From Caldifarciminota bacterium UBA5631 (GTDB taxonomy: Bacteria; Hydrothermota; Hydrothermia; UBA1063), in the NCBI GenBank assembly GCA_002421425.1, contig DIJZ01000004.1:12256-76255 (forward strand): a stretch of 64,000 nucleotides of DNA, written 5' to 3'. Under the pieces are notes generated by a model that made no database searches, was not told where the DNA came from, and worked only from the letters and a program-made list of their open reading frames with translations. This document shows positions 7,154 through 16,790 of the stretch, in pieces. Numbering within the stretch: position 1 is the first letter of the stretch; each line of letters opens with the position of its first letter. Made by a program: the position numbers and the translations under genes.

Positions 7154-10100
7154 TCATTTCACCTTGATTTTCTCAAAGTAACTGTAAATTGCAGGAATAA
7201 TCAGAAGGGACAGTAGTGTCGAAGCCACAAGTCCACCTATCATACTCGTGGCAAGGGGTGCCCTGAGGGCTCCGCCCTCCGTTCCACCAGAAAGGGCAAG
7301 GGGTATCAGTCCAAGAATTGTCGTTAAATTTGTAATGAATATCGGCCTGAGTCTTATTACCGAGCCCTCGATGACTGCCTCATAGGGATCCATACCTCTC
7401 TCGCGAAGTTCTTTGTAGAAGGTGATCATCACAATAGCCTGGTTCACCACCACACCGCTTAGTATAAGAACACCCACAAGGGACGGTACAGAAAGGGAAG
7501 TTCCAGTTATCAAAAGTGCCAGGATGACTCCAATAAAAGTTACAGGGATTGTGAACATAACAATAAATGGGTCTCTAAAAGATTCGAACTGGGCTGCTAA
7601 AATCATATAAACAAGAACAAGTGCAGCTAAAATGGAGATCCCGAGGTTCTTTATCATATCCTGTATTTGTTCAAACTCTCCTTTGAGTTCAAGGGAATAA
7701 CCTTCTGGCAGCGAAATTCTCATCAGGTGCGACCTGACGTCGGCAAAAACTTCACTTTTCTTCCTTCCTTCAATATCTGCAAGGACCTTCACAACCCTGG
7801 ACTGGTTCTCTCTGTCTATTTGAATCGGTCCGAGTTCCTGCACGAAGCTGGCTACCTCCTTGATAGGAACTATCGTCCCAATTGGGGTAATCAATGGGTA
7901 GAATTTAATTTTCTCAACATTTTCCTTAAGGTAAGACGTGTCAGCCTTTAAAACAAGATTATATTCTTTTCCTTTAAGTCTCAGCGTGGTGCTTGTTAAA
8001 CCCTGAAAAGCAATCTGTAATTCCCTTTGGATTTGAACGGGTGTCAGTCCGTAATAGGCGGCCTTTTCGCGGTTGATTTGAACACGAAGTTCAGGTTTTG
8101 CCTTCTTTAACGAGATTTCTACCCTGGTAACTCCTTTGATCTTTGAAATCTCCTGGCTTACCATATCAGCAACGGTGGTGAGCTCTTCAAGATCTTTCCC
8201 GTAGATTGAGATCTCCACCGGTTTGCCTGCACCCCCAAAAAACATCGTATTAACAAGATCCATTGACTTAACAGTAGCACCTTCATATGTGGGAACGCTG
8301 TTCAAAATCTCACTAGCAATTTCTCCTGCACTTTTTTTCCTCTTCTTAGCATCTACAAGCCTGATCATAACAGTAGCGCTATTACTGCCCTGGGATATTC
8401 CCATCATCCCTGCCCCGCCAAATTCGCCTCCGATGGTCATTACTCTTTCGACTTCCGGAAACTTCCTTGCAACTTCAACAATTTGATCAACATAGTGCTC
8501 AGTTTCCGCCACTCTCGTAGCGGGGGGAAGTTCTACCGTTATCATCGCATTGCCCATATCCATAGGAGGGATAAATTCTGTATTCAGAAATCTGACAATT
8601 GGAAGAGAGAACAAGAAGAGAAGTCCAATAAACGTGAGCACAAGGCCTCGTTTTGGCAAAATCAATTTGCGCAACAATTTTTCGTAGAAAGTCCGAAGTC
8701 CCGAAAACCAGTATTTCCTTCTCATTTCTTTAATTGCCACTGACTGAGTAATGTAACTTGATGTAAGTACAGGAATGATTGTAACAGCTACAAAGAGGGA
8801 TGCAAGAAGGGTAATTGTCACAGTTACGGCGAGAGGTTTCGTGAATTGTCCTATCATCCCTCCAATGTACACAAGTGGGAGGAAAACCACTACGTTGGTG
8901 AACGTAGATGCAGAGATGGCTATCCAGACTTCTTCAGTCCCACCTATGGCTGCATTATAACGGTCCTCCCCGGCTTCCTCATGTCGAAAGATGTTTTCCA
9001 CCACAACCACCGAGGCGTCCACCAGCATTCCCACTCCAAGGGCTATGCCTGCAAGGGTCATCATGTTCAGTGAATATCCAAGGAAGTAAAGGATCGTGAA
9101 GGACATAATTACGGAAATGGGAATTGCCACTGCAATGACCAGAGTTGGTCTTATATCAAGAAGAAAGAGGAAGATCATAAGAGCTGCAAGCAAAGCTCCT
9201 ATAATAGCACTATTAATTGTTTCAGATGAGGATTTCAGGATGAAATTGGCCTGATCAAATCCCTTGATAAGATTAATATCTTTGTATTTCATCAGGAGTC
9301 TCTGAACTGCTTTTCCCACTCTGGAGGAAACCTGGACTGTATTGGCGCCAGATTTCTTGTAGATCGAGAGCATTATAGCCTCTTCGCCAAAATGCTTTGC
9401 AAAACCCTTCCTCTCAGACTCCGTGAAGTAGACCTTCCCAACCTCCCTCAAAAAGACCGGCGTACCGTTTTTCCGGAAGCCAACAACCTGGTTCTCGACA
9501 TCACTAATACTCTGAAACTCAGCAACGGTTCTAATAAGAAGACTCTTTTGCCTGAGATCTACCTTTCCCGATGGCAGATTATAGTTGTTCAGTTGAAGCA
9601 TCTGTGAAATCTGAGAAAAGGAGATTCCAGCTTCAAGCATCCTGGATAGATCAATTTCAACCCAGTATTCATTTTCCCTACCGCCAACGACATCAACGGT
9701 TGCAACACCTTCCACCCTTTCAAGATAGGGCTTGATTTCATCTTCCATTAACTTTTTCAGCTGGGTGAGGTTGTACTTCTCGGAAGTAGCAATATATCTT
9801 CCCACAGGCAACATAGAAATGTCAAATTTGAACACAATAGGTTTTTGAACATCAGAGGGAAAGTATCTTTCAATCAGCGCAATTTTATCCCTGATATCCT
9901 GTGCCGCAAAATCAAGATTCGTACCCCATTCAAACTCAGCAATTATGATAGATGCACCCTCAACGGATTGAGAGGTGACTTTTCTTATTCCAGAGACCGT
10001 TGAAACAACGCTCTCCACAGGCTTAGTAAGGAGCGCTTCCACATCCTCAGGCGCTACATTTGCATACTGAGTAACTACAGTAACGGCCGGGTAAGTCATC

Positions 10101-10210
10101 TGAGGTAAAAGGTCCAGACCCATTCTGGAAAGGGATACTGCCCCGAGAACGATTAGAATTCCTATAAACATCAAAATAGTAACAGGATGTCTCACTGAAA
10201 ATTTTATCAT
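7154..10210 (-). CDS. RND family efflux transporter permease (AcrB/HAE1-like)
   Basis: Inner-membrane proton-driven exporter of 1018 residues, the normal size for the RND superfamily, with a single N-terminal helix, two large periplasmic domains and two groups of further helices. Helix 4 contains the proton-relay segment with Asp398 in GMLVDASVVVVEN. AcrB has a pair of Asp residues here, while this protein has Asp398-Ala399, as seen in metal-exporting and several other RND branches. The C-terminal half repeats the fold with GVVVNQAIVMI. It is the last gene of a four-gene unit tetR-tolC-adaptor-RND, and together these would form a tripartite pump across both membranes. The substrate cannot be inferred. 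Confidence 0.95.
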   Translation of the reverse strand: MIKFSVRHPVTILMFIGILIVLGAVSLSRMGLDLLPQMTYPAVTVVTQYANVAPEDVEALLTKPVESVVSTVSGIRKVTSQSVEGASIIIAEFEWGTNLDFAAQDIRDKIALIERYFPSDVQKPIVFKFDISMLPVGRYIATSEKYNLTQLKKLMEDEIKPYLERVEGVATVDVVGGRENEYWVEIDLSRMLEAGISFSQISQMLQLNNYNLPSGKVDLRQKSLLIRTVAEFQSISDVENQVVGFRKNGTPVFLREVGKVYFTESERKGFAKHFGEEAIMLSIYKKSGANTVQVSSRVGKAVQRLLMKYKDINLIKGFDQANFILKSSSETINSAIIGALLAALMIFLFLLDIRPTLVIAVAIPISVIMSFTILYFLGYSLNMMTLAGIALGVGMLVDASVVVVENIFRHEEAGEDRYNAAIGGTEEVWIAISASTFTNVVVFLPLVYIGGMIGQFTKPLAVTVTITLLASLFVAVTIIPVLTSSYITQSVAIKEMRRKYWFSGLRTFYEKLLRKLILPKRGLVLTFIGLLFLFSLPIVRFLNTEFIPPMDMGNAMITVELPPATRVAETEHYVDQIVEVARKFPEVERVMTIGGEFGGAGMMGISQGSNSATVMIRLVDAKKRKKSAGEIASEILNSVPTYEGATVKSMDLVNTMFFGGAGKPVEISIYGKDLEELTTVADMVSQEISKIKGVTRVEISLKKAKPELRVQINREKAAYYGLTPVQIQRELQIAFQGLTSTTLRLKGKEYNLVLKADTSYLKENVEKIKFYPLITPIGTIVPIKEVASFVQELGPIQIDRENQSRVVKVLADIEGRKKSEVFADVRSHLMRISLPEGYSLELKGEFEQIQDMIKNLGISILAALVLVYMILAAQFESFRDPFIVMFTIPVTFIGVILALLITGTSLSVPSLVGVLILSGVVVNQAIVMITFYKELRERGMDPYEAVIEGSVIRLRPIFITNLTTILGLIPLALSGGTEGGALRAPLATSMIGGLVASTLLSLLIIPAIYSYFEKIKVK

Positions 10211-10214
10211 AGCA

Positions 10215-11048
10215 TTATTTCCCCCCTAACTCTACAGGCGCACCCTGATAAAGGCCTTCTGCTCCGAGAGTTACTACAAGATCGCCAGGTTTAAGGTCTC
10301 CTTTGACCTCTGCAAGTCCTTCACTCACTATTCCAACTTCCACTGGAACCTCACTAGCAACCCTGTCCTTAACGACAAAAACTACTCTCCGTTCGCCCTT
10401 TTCAACTATTGCAACCTCAGGAACAATTAACACGCCTGCTTTTTCTCTTACAACTATTTTAGTTCTAACAACAGAACCGATCTGCAGTACATTTCTGCTC
10501 AGCGAAACTCTAACCTTACCGGTGAGACTCATAGGATCAAGACCGAAGGATCTGCTAATGACTCTTCCTTCTACCACGTTGTCTGCGTCAATGGCATAAG
10601 CCCTCGCCCCAATGCGTACCTTCTTCAAATCTTCGGAGGATAAACTCAACTCAACCGCCTGTTGCTCGGAAACAATGTAGGCAAAAGGCTGAGTTTGAAG
10701 TGCTATTTGACCCACCTTGCCACCAATATATGTAAGCACGCCGTCAATTGGAGAAACAATTTGAAGATACTCTGTTTTTACTCCGGGAATTTCTCTATCA
10801 AGTAAGGCAATAACTTCATCCTTTTTTACTTTATCACCTTCACTTTTTAGAATTTCAACAACCCGTCCTGGCATCGCTGGAACCACAGCAGCTTCTTCAA
10901 GACCGGTGACCCTTCCGTAAGCATAAATATACTCCTGTATATTGCCACTTTTTACTGGTACAGCCTTTACCAGGAAACTTCTCGAAGTCTTAACTTCCTG
11001 AGCAAAAAGCGTGCTCGCTATAATAGTTGCAAAAAGAATTCTAAACAT
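10215..11048 (-). CDS. RND efflux periplasmic adaptor (membrane fusion protein)
   Basis: A 277-residue HlyD/AcrA-family adaptor that would bridge the RND pump and the TolC-like channel. It has an N-terminal signal peptide (about residues 1-16), a split lipoyl/biotinyl-like domain (VVPAMPGRVVEILKSEGD and SPIDGVLTYIGGKVGQ), a beta-barrel domain and a membrane-proximal end with GDLVVTLGAEGLYQGAPV. The alpha-helical hairpin between the lipoyl halves is almost absent (about residues 75-90), making this a short adaptor. The Shine-Dalgarno AGGAGG is 7 bases from the ATG. It lies 4 bases before the RND gene. Confidence 0.92.
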   Translation of the reverse strand: MFRILFATIIASTLFAQEVKTSRSFLVKAVPVKSGNIQEYIYAYGRVTGLEEAAVVPAMPGRVVEILKSEGDKVKKDEVIALLDREIPGVKTEYLQIVSPIDGVLTYIGGKVGQIALQTQPFAYIVSEQQAVELSLSSEDLKKVRIGARAYAIDADNVVEGRVISRSFGLDPMSLTGKVRVSLSRNVLQIGSVVRTKIVVREKAGVLIVPEVAIVEKGERRVVFVVKDRVASEVPVEVGIVSEGLAEVKGDLKPGDLVVTLGAEGLYQGAPVELGGK

Positions 11049-11060
11049 ACCATAGCCTCC

Positions 11061-12380
11061 TTATTTTATTCCTTTTGCTGCTTTTTCAACTTCAATACCT
11101 TTGATGATACAATCTCCAAGGGCCTGCAAAGTGTAAGCCCTCTGTGCAAAATAATTCGTTTCTGCATCAATAAAATCCAGTTGCGTAGCCAGTCCACGTT
11201 CATACTGAGACTTCACTGTGTTAAAAAGAGTTTCTGCAACTTTTAAATTCTCTTTTTGGGTTTCATATTTAGAAAGGGAAATTTTTAAATTTCTTACTGC
11301 TCTTTCAAATTCAACGCGGGAGGCACTCTTCTGGAAGTTGATAGTATACTCTAAGGATTTCTTCTGATAAGTCATTTCCCGTACCTGATAGTTCGCTTTT
11401 AGGCCATCAAAGAAAGGAAATGAAATGCCAAGGGTAAAAGCCCAGTAGTCTTTCCAGATGTTCTCAAAGCCAAAGGGTTTTTGCATCATGTAATTGAAAG
11501 AATAGTAAACTGAAGGCAGGTTGGCTGCTGAGTAGTTTTTCATGCTCATATCAATCACCTTTTCTTTATTCTGCAAACTTCTTATGTCATAGCGAGCTTC
11601 GACATCAAAAGTAGATTCTAAAAGTGTTTTAGCATACAGACTGTCAAGATACAGGGAATCTGAGAGGACAATCTCAACCTCCCCTGGAATATCAAGAACA
11701 AGTTTCAGCATATCTAAAGTCTCTCTGTATGTGCGATCAGCATCCATCACCTGGACCCTGTTATTTTTATATCTTGATTCTGCCTGAAGCAACTCAACCT
11801 CCGTTGCTGTTCCCAAGCTGTACTTTCGCTTCGTCGTTTCATAGTGCTCCAGAAGTTCTTCATCTACTCTTGAAGCAAGGTCCTTAAATTCTCTTAATAC
11901 GAGGGCATAGGTATAAAGCTGTCTAACCTGGATGATGAAGTTTTCCCTGTTCAAAGAATCGCTTAGAATCTTATCCTGAAGATTAATTAAAGCTATTTTG
12001 TAAGCCCTGATAAGACTACCCCAACTGAAGAGGACCTGGCTTACGCCAAGGTTCAAACTGTAGTTATCCTTCTGTCCAAACGGTATTGTAGTAGTGTGAC
12101 CAATCGGAATAAAAACCCCCGGATTTATCATTATAAGGCTATCAAGCTGAAAACTCTTCATCTCCTGGACCAGTGACACCCTGCGGTAGTATGCGTCAAT
12201 TTTTGCCTGGGGCAAAAACAGAGACCTGGCCTGATATTTCTGTGATTCTGCAGCCTGAACCTGAGCCCAGGATGCTTGAAGCGTAAGATTATTCTGAAGC
12301 CCGATTTCGATGGCCTTCTGCTGACTCAAGTACAGAGTATCTGAAGAGGCAACAAAAATCAAAATCAGAAACAAACCCAT
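11061..12380 (-). CDS. TolC-family outer-membrane efflux protein
   Basis: A 439-residue outer-membrane channel of the TolC/OEP family. A signal peptide occupies about residues 1-12, followed by the typical opening LYLSQQKAIEIGLQNN. Two repeats rich in long coiled-coil helices and short beta strands follow; the second ends with YERGLATQLDFIDAETNYF, a standard TolC-family signature. It is the exit duct of the pump encoded downstream. AAAGGAGG precedes the ATG. The 65 bases to the tetR stop contain no obvious terminator or strong promoter, so tetR and the pump genes are probably one transcript. Confidence 0.93.
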   Translation of the reverse strand: MGLFLILIFVASSDTLYLSQQKAIEIGLQNNLTLQASWAQVQAAESQKYQARSLFLPQAKIDAYYRRVSLVQEMKSFQLDSLIMINPGVFIPIGHTTTIPFGQKDNYSLNLGVSQVLFSWGSLIRAYKIALINLQDKILSDSLNRENFIIQVRQLYTYALVLREFKDLASRVDEELLEHYETTKRKYSLGTATEVELLQAESRYKNNRVQVMDADRTYRETLDMLKLVLDIPGEVEIVLSDSLYLDSLYAKTLLESTFDVEARYDIRSLQNKEKVIDMSMKNYSAANLPSVYYSFNYMMQKPFGFENIWKDYWAFTLGISFPFFDGLKANYQVREMTYQKKSLEYTINFQKSASRVEFERAVRNLKISLSKYETQKENLKVAETLFNTVKSQYERGLATQLDFIDAETNYFAQRAYTLQALGDCIIKGIEVEKAAKGIK

Positions 12381-12445
12381 CCCAAAACCTCCTTTTGTAC
12401 AAATAAATTCTTATACATTTCCAAAACCAACTGTCCCTATTACTA

Positions 12446-13051
12446 TTAAGGATTTACGTAAAAAGCCCTCCTGGCGAGGGTAAAAAGCTCTTCTTCAAGA
12501 CCATCAAAACTCTTCTTCTCAAGAAAGTTCGACATTATCGGTCTCATTATCAATCCAATTAAAGAGTTTGAGACAACATCCAGATTTCCTTTGTGAATTA
12601 TCCCTTCTTTCATAGCATCTGCAAGGATTTCTTTCAGAATAGAATTTATCTCCTTCTGCTCTTCGGTAAATTTTTCCTTGATTTTTTCGTTCCAGATCTG
12701 CGCCAAGGGCAACTCATACATAATACGGAATATAAATTCCTTGTTTTCTTCAAGCACTTCAATCATAGATTTAATAATTCCCCTGATCTTGGAATCAAAA
12801 TCCTGTGCAGACTTCACAACTTCAACGAGCTTCTGCACAAAATACCTGAATCCCTCTTTCAGAAGGCACTGATAAAGCACTTCTTTTGAGGGGAAATACA
12901 AATACAGTGTGCCTTTTGCAATACCCGCCTCCCTTGCGACATCCTCCATTTTTGTTTCGTAGAAGCCTTTTTTTCCGAAGACATCACGTGCTGCAAGAAG
13001 TATTTTCGTCCTGGTATCCATTGTGTCCTTTCTGACTGACTGGTCAGTCAT
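12446..13051 (-). CDS. TetR/AcrR family transcriptional repressor of the efflux operon
   Basis: A 201-residue regulator. The N-terminal DNA-binding domain is TRTKILLAARDVFGKKGFYE followed by MEDVAREAGIAKGTLYLYF, the TetR helix-turn-helix. The C-terminal half is a helical ligand-binding domain. It is the first gene of the efflux operon. Two starts are possible: ATG at 13051, exactly 6 bases after a -10 (leaderless), or ATG at 13021 (residue 11), which has AAAGGA 4 bases upstream. The longer form is given because the same -10 to start spacing recurs in the window. A perfect palindrome at 13033-13050 lies directly at the predicted transcription start, so autorepression of the whole operon is expected. 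Confidence 0.92.
   Translation of the reverse strand: MTDQSVRKDTMDTRTKILLAARDVFGKKGFYETKMEDVAREAGIAKGTLYLYFPSKEVLYQCLLKEGFRYFVQKLVEVVKSAQDFDSKIRGIIKSMIEVLEENKEFIFRIMYELPLAQIWNEKIKEKFTEEQKEINSILKEILADAMKEGIIHKGNLDVVSNSLIGLIMRPIMSNFLEKKSFDGLEEELFTLARRAFYVNP
13033..13050. promoter_or_regulatory. TetR operator
   Basis: Perfect inverted repeat TGACTGAC-N2-GTCAGTCA. This is the classic form of operator for AcrR/TetR regulators of efflux genes. It spans about +1 to +18 of the predicted transcript and overlaps the first codons of tetR, so a bound repressor would block initiation. Confidence 0.85.
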
Positions 13052-13057
13052 ATTATA

Positions 13058-13086
13058 ATTATGACCTTACACTCTTGAATTGTCAA
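13058..13086 (-). promoter_or_regulatory. Promoter of the tetR-efflux operon
   Basis: Minus-strand consensus -35 TTGACA (13081-13086) and -10 CATAAT (13058-13063) with a 17-base spacer. A second -10-like TATAAT (13052-13057) follows immediately but would give a 23-base spacer. The predicted start is at about 13051, next to the operator. Confidence 0.8.
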
Positions 13087-13140
13087 AATATTCTCTCTAA
13101 GTTCACACAGTATAAAGAACTAAAATCAGCTAACCAGAAA

Positions 13141-14964
13141 TTAAGAGGCGGAACCCTCAGAACTGTTTACTATCTCGTCAAGTTCTTTCCCGGAAAGAGT
13201 TTCTTTCTCAAGAAGGGATTCTGCAACTCTGTGGAGAATCTCTTTGCGGTTCTCAAGGATTGACTTCGCCTTTTCAAAAGCTCTTCTCACAATTTCCTTA
13301 ATTTCGCTATCTATGGCCTTCGCGGTTTCTTCAGAGTAATACTTCCTGACTCCTAGCTCCCGTCCTAAAAACACTTCCTCATCGGCTTTTCCAAGGGTCA
13401 CGGGACCAAGTATCTCGGACATACCCCAGTCGGTGACCATCCTTCTTGCAATTTCTGTTGCTTTTGAGAGATCGTCGGCTGCGCCTGTTGATTCTTCTCC
13501 AAAAACCAGCAGTTCTGCAGCCCTACCCCCAAGTAGAACGGACAGCTGGGTCTCGATGTAAGATTTCGTGTAAAGATATTTATCTTCTTCTGGTAGTGAT
13601 TGGGTTGCTCCCAGAGCCCTACCATGTGGGATTATAGTAATCTTATGTACTGGATCCGCTCCAGGGAGAAATTTAGAAACCAGCGCGTGACCCACTTCAT
13701 GATAAGCTATTCTTTTCTTTTCTTCGTCAGAAATCACCATGCTTCTTCGAGCAATGCCCATAACAAGTTTATCCTTTGCCTCTTCGAAATCGTGCATGGT
13801 CACTTGCTTCTGATTCTTCCGTGCAGCAAGGAGCGCGGCCTCATTGACAAGGTTAGCAAGGTCCGCACCAGTGAAGCCAGGAGTTCCCTGAGCAACAATT
13901 CTTAAATCTACGTCAGAAGCAAGTGGAATTTTTGAAGAATGAATTTTGAGAATTTCTTCTCTGCCTTTAACGTCAGGTATCGGGACATATACTCTCCGGT
14001 CAAACCTTCCAGGTCTCAATAGCGCAGGGTCTAAAATATCGGGTCTATTCGTAGCAGCCATAACAATAATTCCTTCCGACGAATCAAACCCGTCCATTTC
14101 AACGAGAAGTTGATTTAAAGTCTGCTCTCTTTCGTCGTGACCGCCGCCCAGCCCTGCTCCTCTCAATCTTCCAACGGCGTCGATTTCATCGATAAATATT
14201 ATACACGGGGCATTCGATTTACCCTGTTCAAAAAGGTCCCTCACCCTTGCGGCACCAACGCCCACGAAGAGCTCCACGAACTCAGAACCAGATATTGAAA
14301 GGAACGGAACACCAGCTTCTCCCGCAACAGCCTTGGCCAGAAGGGTCTTCCCGGTACCTGGAGGGCCAATTAACAGTACTCCCTTCGGGATTCTTGCACC
14401 AATCTGAGCGAACTTCTGAGGACTTTTTAGAAACTCTATTATCTCCTGCAACTCAACCTTGGCTTCATCGCAACCTGCTACATCATTAAAGGTCACCTGA
14501 GGTTTTGATTCTTTCAGAACCTTTACCCTGCTTTTACCGAATCTAATGGCTTCTCTCTGACTCGCACTCATCTGCCGGAAAAAGAAAAACCAGAAGAGTA
14601 CGAGCATTAAAAGCCATGGTATCGACCCAACGAGAACCGTCCACAACAAACCCTTTTCCTTTGAATACACCTGAATGTTCTTTGAAGCAAGCATTTTTAC
14701 AAGATCCGGGTCGTCGTAGGGAAGTTGAACCTTAAATCTTAAATATTCTCTATTATCCTGCTTCTTTGGGGCTTTGAAAAGTCCCTCAATACTCTTTCCA
14801 GAGATCATTACCTCTGAAACATTTTCGCTCTCTACCTCTGAATAGAAATCTGTATACGAAACTTCCAAAATTCCCTTCCCCGTGGTCAGATAGTTGTACA
14901 ACGTGATGAACACGAGGAAAATCAGTACCCATATAATTAAATTTCTTATTAAATCACTTCTCAT
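13141..14964 (-). CDS. ftsH: ATP-dependent zinc metalloprotease FtsH
   Basis: Membrane-anchored hexameric AAA+ protease that degrades misfolded and regulatory membrane proteins. The 607-residue chain has helix 1 (about residues 7-27), a short periplasmic domain, helix 2 (about 112-130), then the AAA module with Walker A GPPGTGKT (200-207), Walker B IIFIDE (255-260) and the second region of homology ATNRPD..RPGRFDR. The zinc protease motif HEVGH is at 422-426. All catalytic residues are intact. The start overlaps the upstream hpt gene by 11 bases; hpt, tilS and ftsH are neighbours in many bacteria, which supports the calls. Confidence 0.97.
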   Translation of the reverse strand: MRSDLIRNLIIWVLIFLVFITLYNYLTTGKGILEVSYTDFYSEVESENVSEVMISGKSIEGLFKAPKKQDNREYLRFKVQLPYDDPDLVKMLASKNIQVYSKEKGLLWTVLVGSIPWLLMLVLFWFFFFRQMSASQREAIRFGKSRVKVLKESKPQVTFNDVAGCDEAKVELQEIIEFLKSPQKFAQIGARIPKGVLLIGPPGTGKTLLAKAVAGEAGVPFLSISGSEFVELFVGVGAARVRDLFEQGKSNAPCIIFIDEIDAVGRLRGAGLGGGHDEREQTLNQLLVEMDGFDSSEGIIVMAATNRPDILDPALLRPGRFDRRVYVPIPDVKGREEILKIHSSKIPLASDVDLRIVAQGTPGFTGADLANLVNEAALLAARKNQKQVTMHDFEEAKDKLVMGIARRSMVISDEEKKRIAYHEVGHALVSKFLPGADPVHKITIIPHGRALGATQSLPEEDKYLYTKSYIETQLSVLLGGRAAELLVFGEESTGAADDLSKATEIARRMVTDWGMSEILGPVTLGKADEEVFLGRELGVRKYYSEETAKAIDSEIKEIVRRAFEKAKSILENRKEILHRVAESLLEKETLSGKELDEIVNSSEGSAS

Positions 14965-15508
14965 TTGTTTCCACCTCTTTTAACTCTTCTGGACCAAGTT
15001 CCCTGATGTAGGGCAAGTTTCTGTACCTTTCACCGTAATCAAGCCCATATCCGACTAAGAAACGATCGGGAACTTCAAATCCTACATAGTCTAATTTTAT
15101 GTCAACCAACCGCCTTTCCTTCTTGTCCAAAAGGACACAGATCTTCAAACTCCTCGGATTTCTCCCCTCCAATAGCTCTACGAGATACTTAAGAGTAAGA
15201 CCACTATCACAAATATCTTCAACCAGAATCACATCTTTGCCCTCGATAGACGTACCTAAATCCTTTAAAATCTTTACTATCCCTGAAGTTTTCGTAGATT
15301 TTCCATAACTCGATACACCCAAAAAGTCGACTTCCAGATCCATTCGCAGTTCCCTCATCAAATCTGCAAGAAAGACAAAAGAACCTTTCAAAATTCCAAC
15401 CAGAACCGGAATCTTCCCTGCATAATCTGCTTCAATCTGCCTCGCAATTTCGCTTATCCTCTGCTTAATTCGCTCTTCACTAATCAAAAATCCAGAATTT
15501 TTCATCAT
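14954..15508 (-). CDS. hpt: Hypoxanthine phosphoribosyltransferase
   Basis: Purine salvage enzyme converting hypoxanthine or guanine plus PRPP to IMP or GMP. The 184-residue protein contains the PRPP-binding motif VILVEDICDSGLT (residues 93-105) and the flexible-loop region SSYGKSTKTSG near residues 66-76, both diagnostic. The start ATG at 15508 has AGGA 6 bases upstream; a second ATG follows immediately. It overlaps tilS by 29 bases and ftsH by 11 bases, in the common tilS-hpt-ftsH order. Confidence 0.95.
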   Translation of the reverse strand: MMKNSGFLISEERIKQRISEIARQIEADYAGKIPVLVGILKGSFVFLADLMRELRMDLEVDFLGVSSYGKSTKTSGIVKILKDLGTSIEGKDVILVEDICDSGLTLKYLVELLEGRNPRSLKICVLLDKKERRLVDIKLDYVGFEVPDRFLVGYGLDYGERYRNLPYIRELGPEELKEVETNEK

Positions 15509-16790
15509 CTATTTTCCTAACCTCCATAAAAATATTTCCCTCTTTAAGTTTTGACCCGATACCGGGAACCCACAAAATCTCTCCATCTTTCTCAAACACA
15601 GGGTACAAATCCCTCCTCCACCCCGGAATTTTCTTCCTTTCAAAATAATCTGAGAGGAGCTTGTCTCCCAGTCGGTCTCCAGGCTTCCTTGACCTTACTT
15701 CCAACGGAAAAAGAGCTTTGCTGACACGAGTTGAGAATCTTTCATCCTCAGGCAGCGAAGTTAGCCTGACTTTAATGTTATAATCTTCAAAGGAAATTGG
15801 AAAATCTTCAAGTGACAATACTCTTTGAGATAAGCTTCTTTTTCCCTGAGCAATGAATACCTCTCTGGAGGAAGGATAGACAAAATACTTACCAGCCCAA
15901 CCTGGTTTTCTCCTCTCCAGAAGAGATTCTAGGTTTTCAATCTCCTGAAATGTTAACATTAACTCCCTTTGCAAAAACACTTCTTGTAATGAATAATGGT
16001 AATTTCTAAACTTCGAATAATCAATCAGTAGGGTATTTTCAAAGGAAGGTTTTAGCACTGATTCTCTCATTGAGATCAGAAATTCCTCAAGAAATTCCCC
16101 AAGATTTCCCATTATTTCAGTGGTTTCAAGAATCTTCTGAAAAGCGCCCTGCCTGATTCTTTCTAAAAAAGGCAGCAAATTCAGCCTTACAGTGTTTCTT
16201 AGGTATAGAGTTTCAAGATTACTGGAATCAATTACATACGGAATTTTTCTTTTCTCAAGGTAATGGAGGATTTCTTCTCTTGTAATAAATATGAGTGGCC
16301 TTATAAAAATATCCCTTTTCGGTGGGATACCCCTTAATCCCCATATCCCGCTGCCTCTCATCAAATTGATCAAGAACGTTTCTACCGAGTCCGAGGCTGT
16401 ATGTGCCAGAGCAATTTTATTGAAGCCATAGTTCTTAGCATAAAGCGTAAAGTTCTCATAACGCAGCCTTCTAGCAGCAACTTCAATGGACTCATCTTCG
16501 CCTTTCAACCTGGAAACATCTACCCTCTCGATATAAATGGGAAGGTTTTTCCTGCGACAGAAATCTGCACAAAAATCTTCATCTCTAAATGATTCCTGGC
16601 CTCTCAGCATGTGATTTATATGAATACATGCTAATTCGATTCCATAGAAATCCTTCATATCCATAAGTATCTCAACTAAGAAAACAGAATCGGGCCCTCC
16701 CGAGAAGCCAACCAAAACCCTGTCACCACTTTCAAGCATTTCATACCTTTTCACTGCTTTCTGAAACTTCTCCAGGAGTGCGGGTTCCAT
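15480..16790 (-). CDS. tilS: tRNA(Ile)-lysidine synthase
   Basis: Modifies C34 of tRNA-Ile(CAU) to lysidine so that AUA is read as isoleucine. The 436-residue protein carries the PP-loop SGGPDS (residues 30-35), then the conserved HINHMLRGQES and LAHTASDSVETFLINLMRGSG segments, and a C-terminal TilS domain that includes SRKPGDRL. The start is taken as ATG at 16790, forming a TGATG overlap with the stop of the Wzi-like gene; a TTG lies one codon earlier. All motifs are intact. Confidence 0.94.
   Translation of the reverse strand: MEPALLEKFQKAVKRYEMLESGDRVLVGFSGGPDSVFLVEILMDMKDFYGIELACIHINHMLRGQESFRDEDFCADFCRRKNLPIYIERVDVSRLKGEDESIEVAARRLRYENFTLYAKNYGFNKIALAHTASDSVETFLINLMRGSGIWGLRGIPPKRDIFIRPLIFITREEILHYLEKRKIPYVIDSSNLETLYLRNTVRLNLLPFLERIRQGAFQKILETTEIMGNLGEFLEEFLISMRESVLKPSFENTLLIDYSKFRNYHYSLQEVFLQRELMLTFQEIENLESLLERRKPGWAGKYFVYPSSREVFIAQGKRSLSQRVLSLEDFPISFEDYNIKVRLTSLPEDERFSTRVSKALFPLEVRSRKPGDRLGDKLLSDYFERKKIPGWRRDLYPVFEKDGEILWVPGIGSKLKEGNIFMEVRKIDDEKFWIFD

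Noticed and set aside
12381..12445. Separate promoter for tolC
   Set aside because: No convincing -35/-10 pair; transcription from the tetR promoter suffices.
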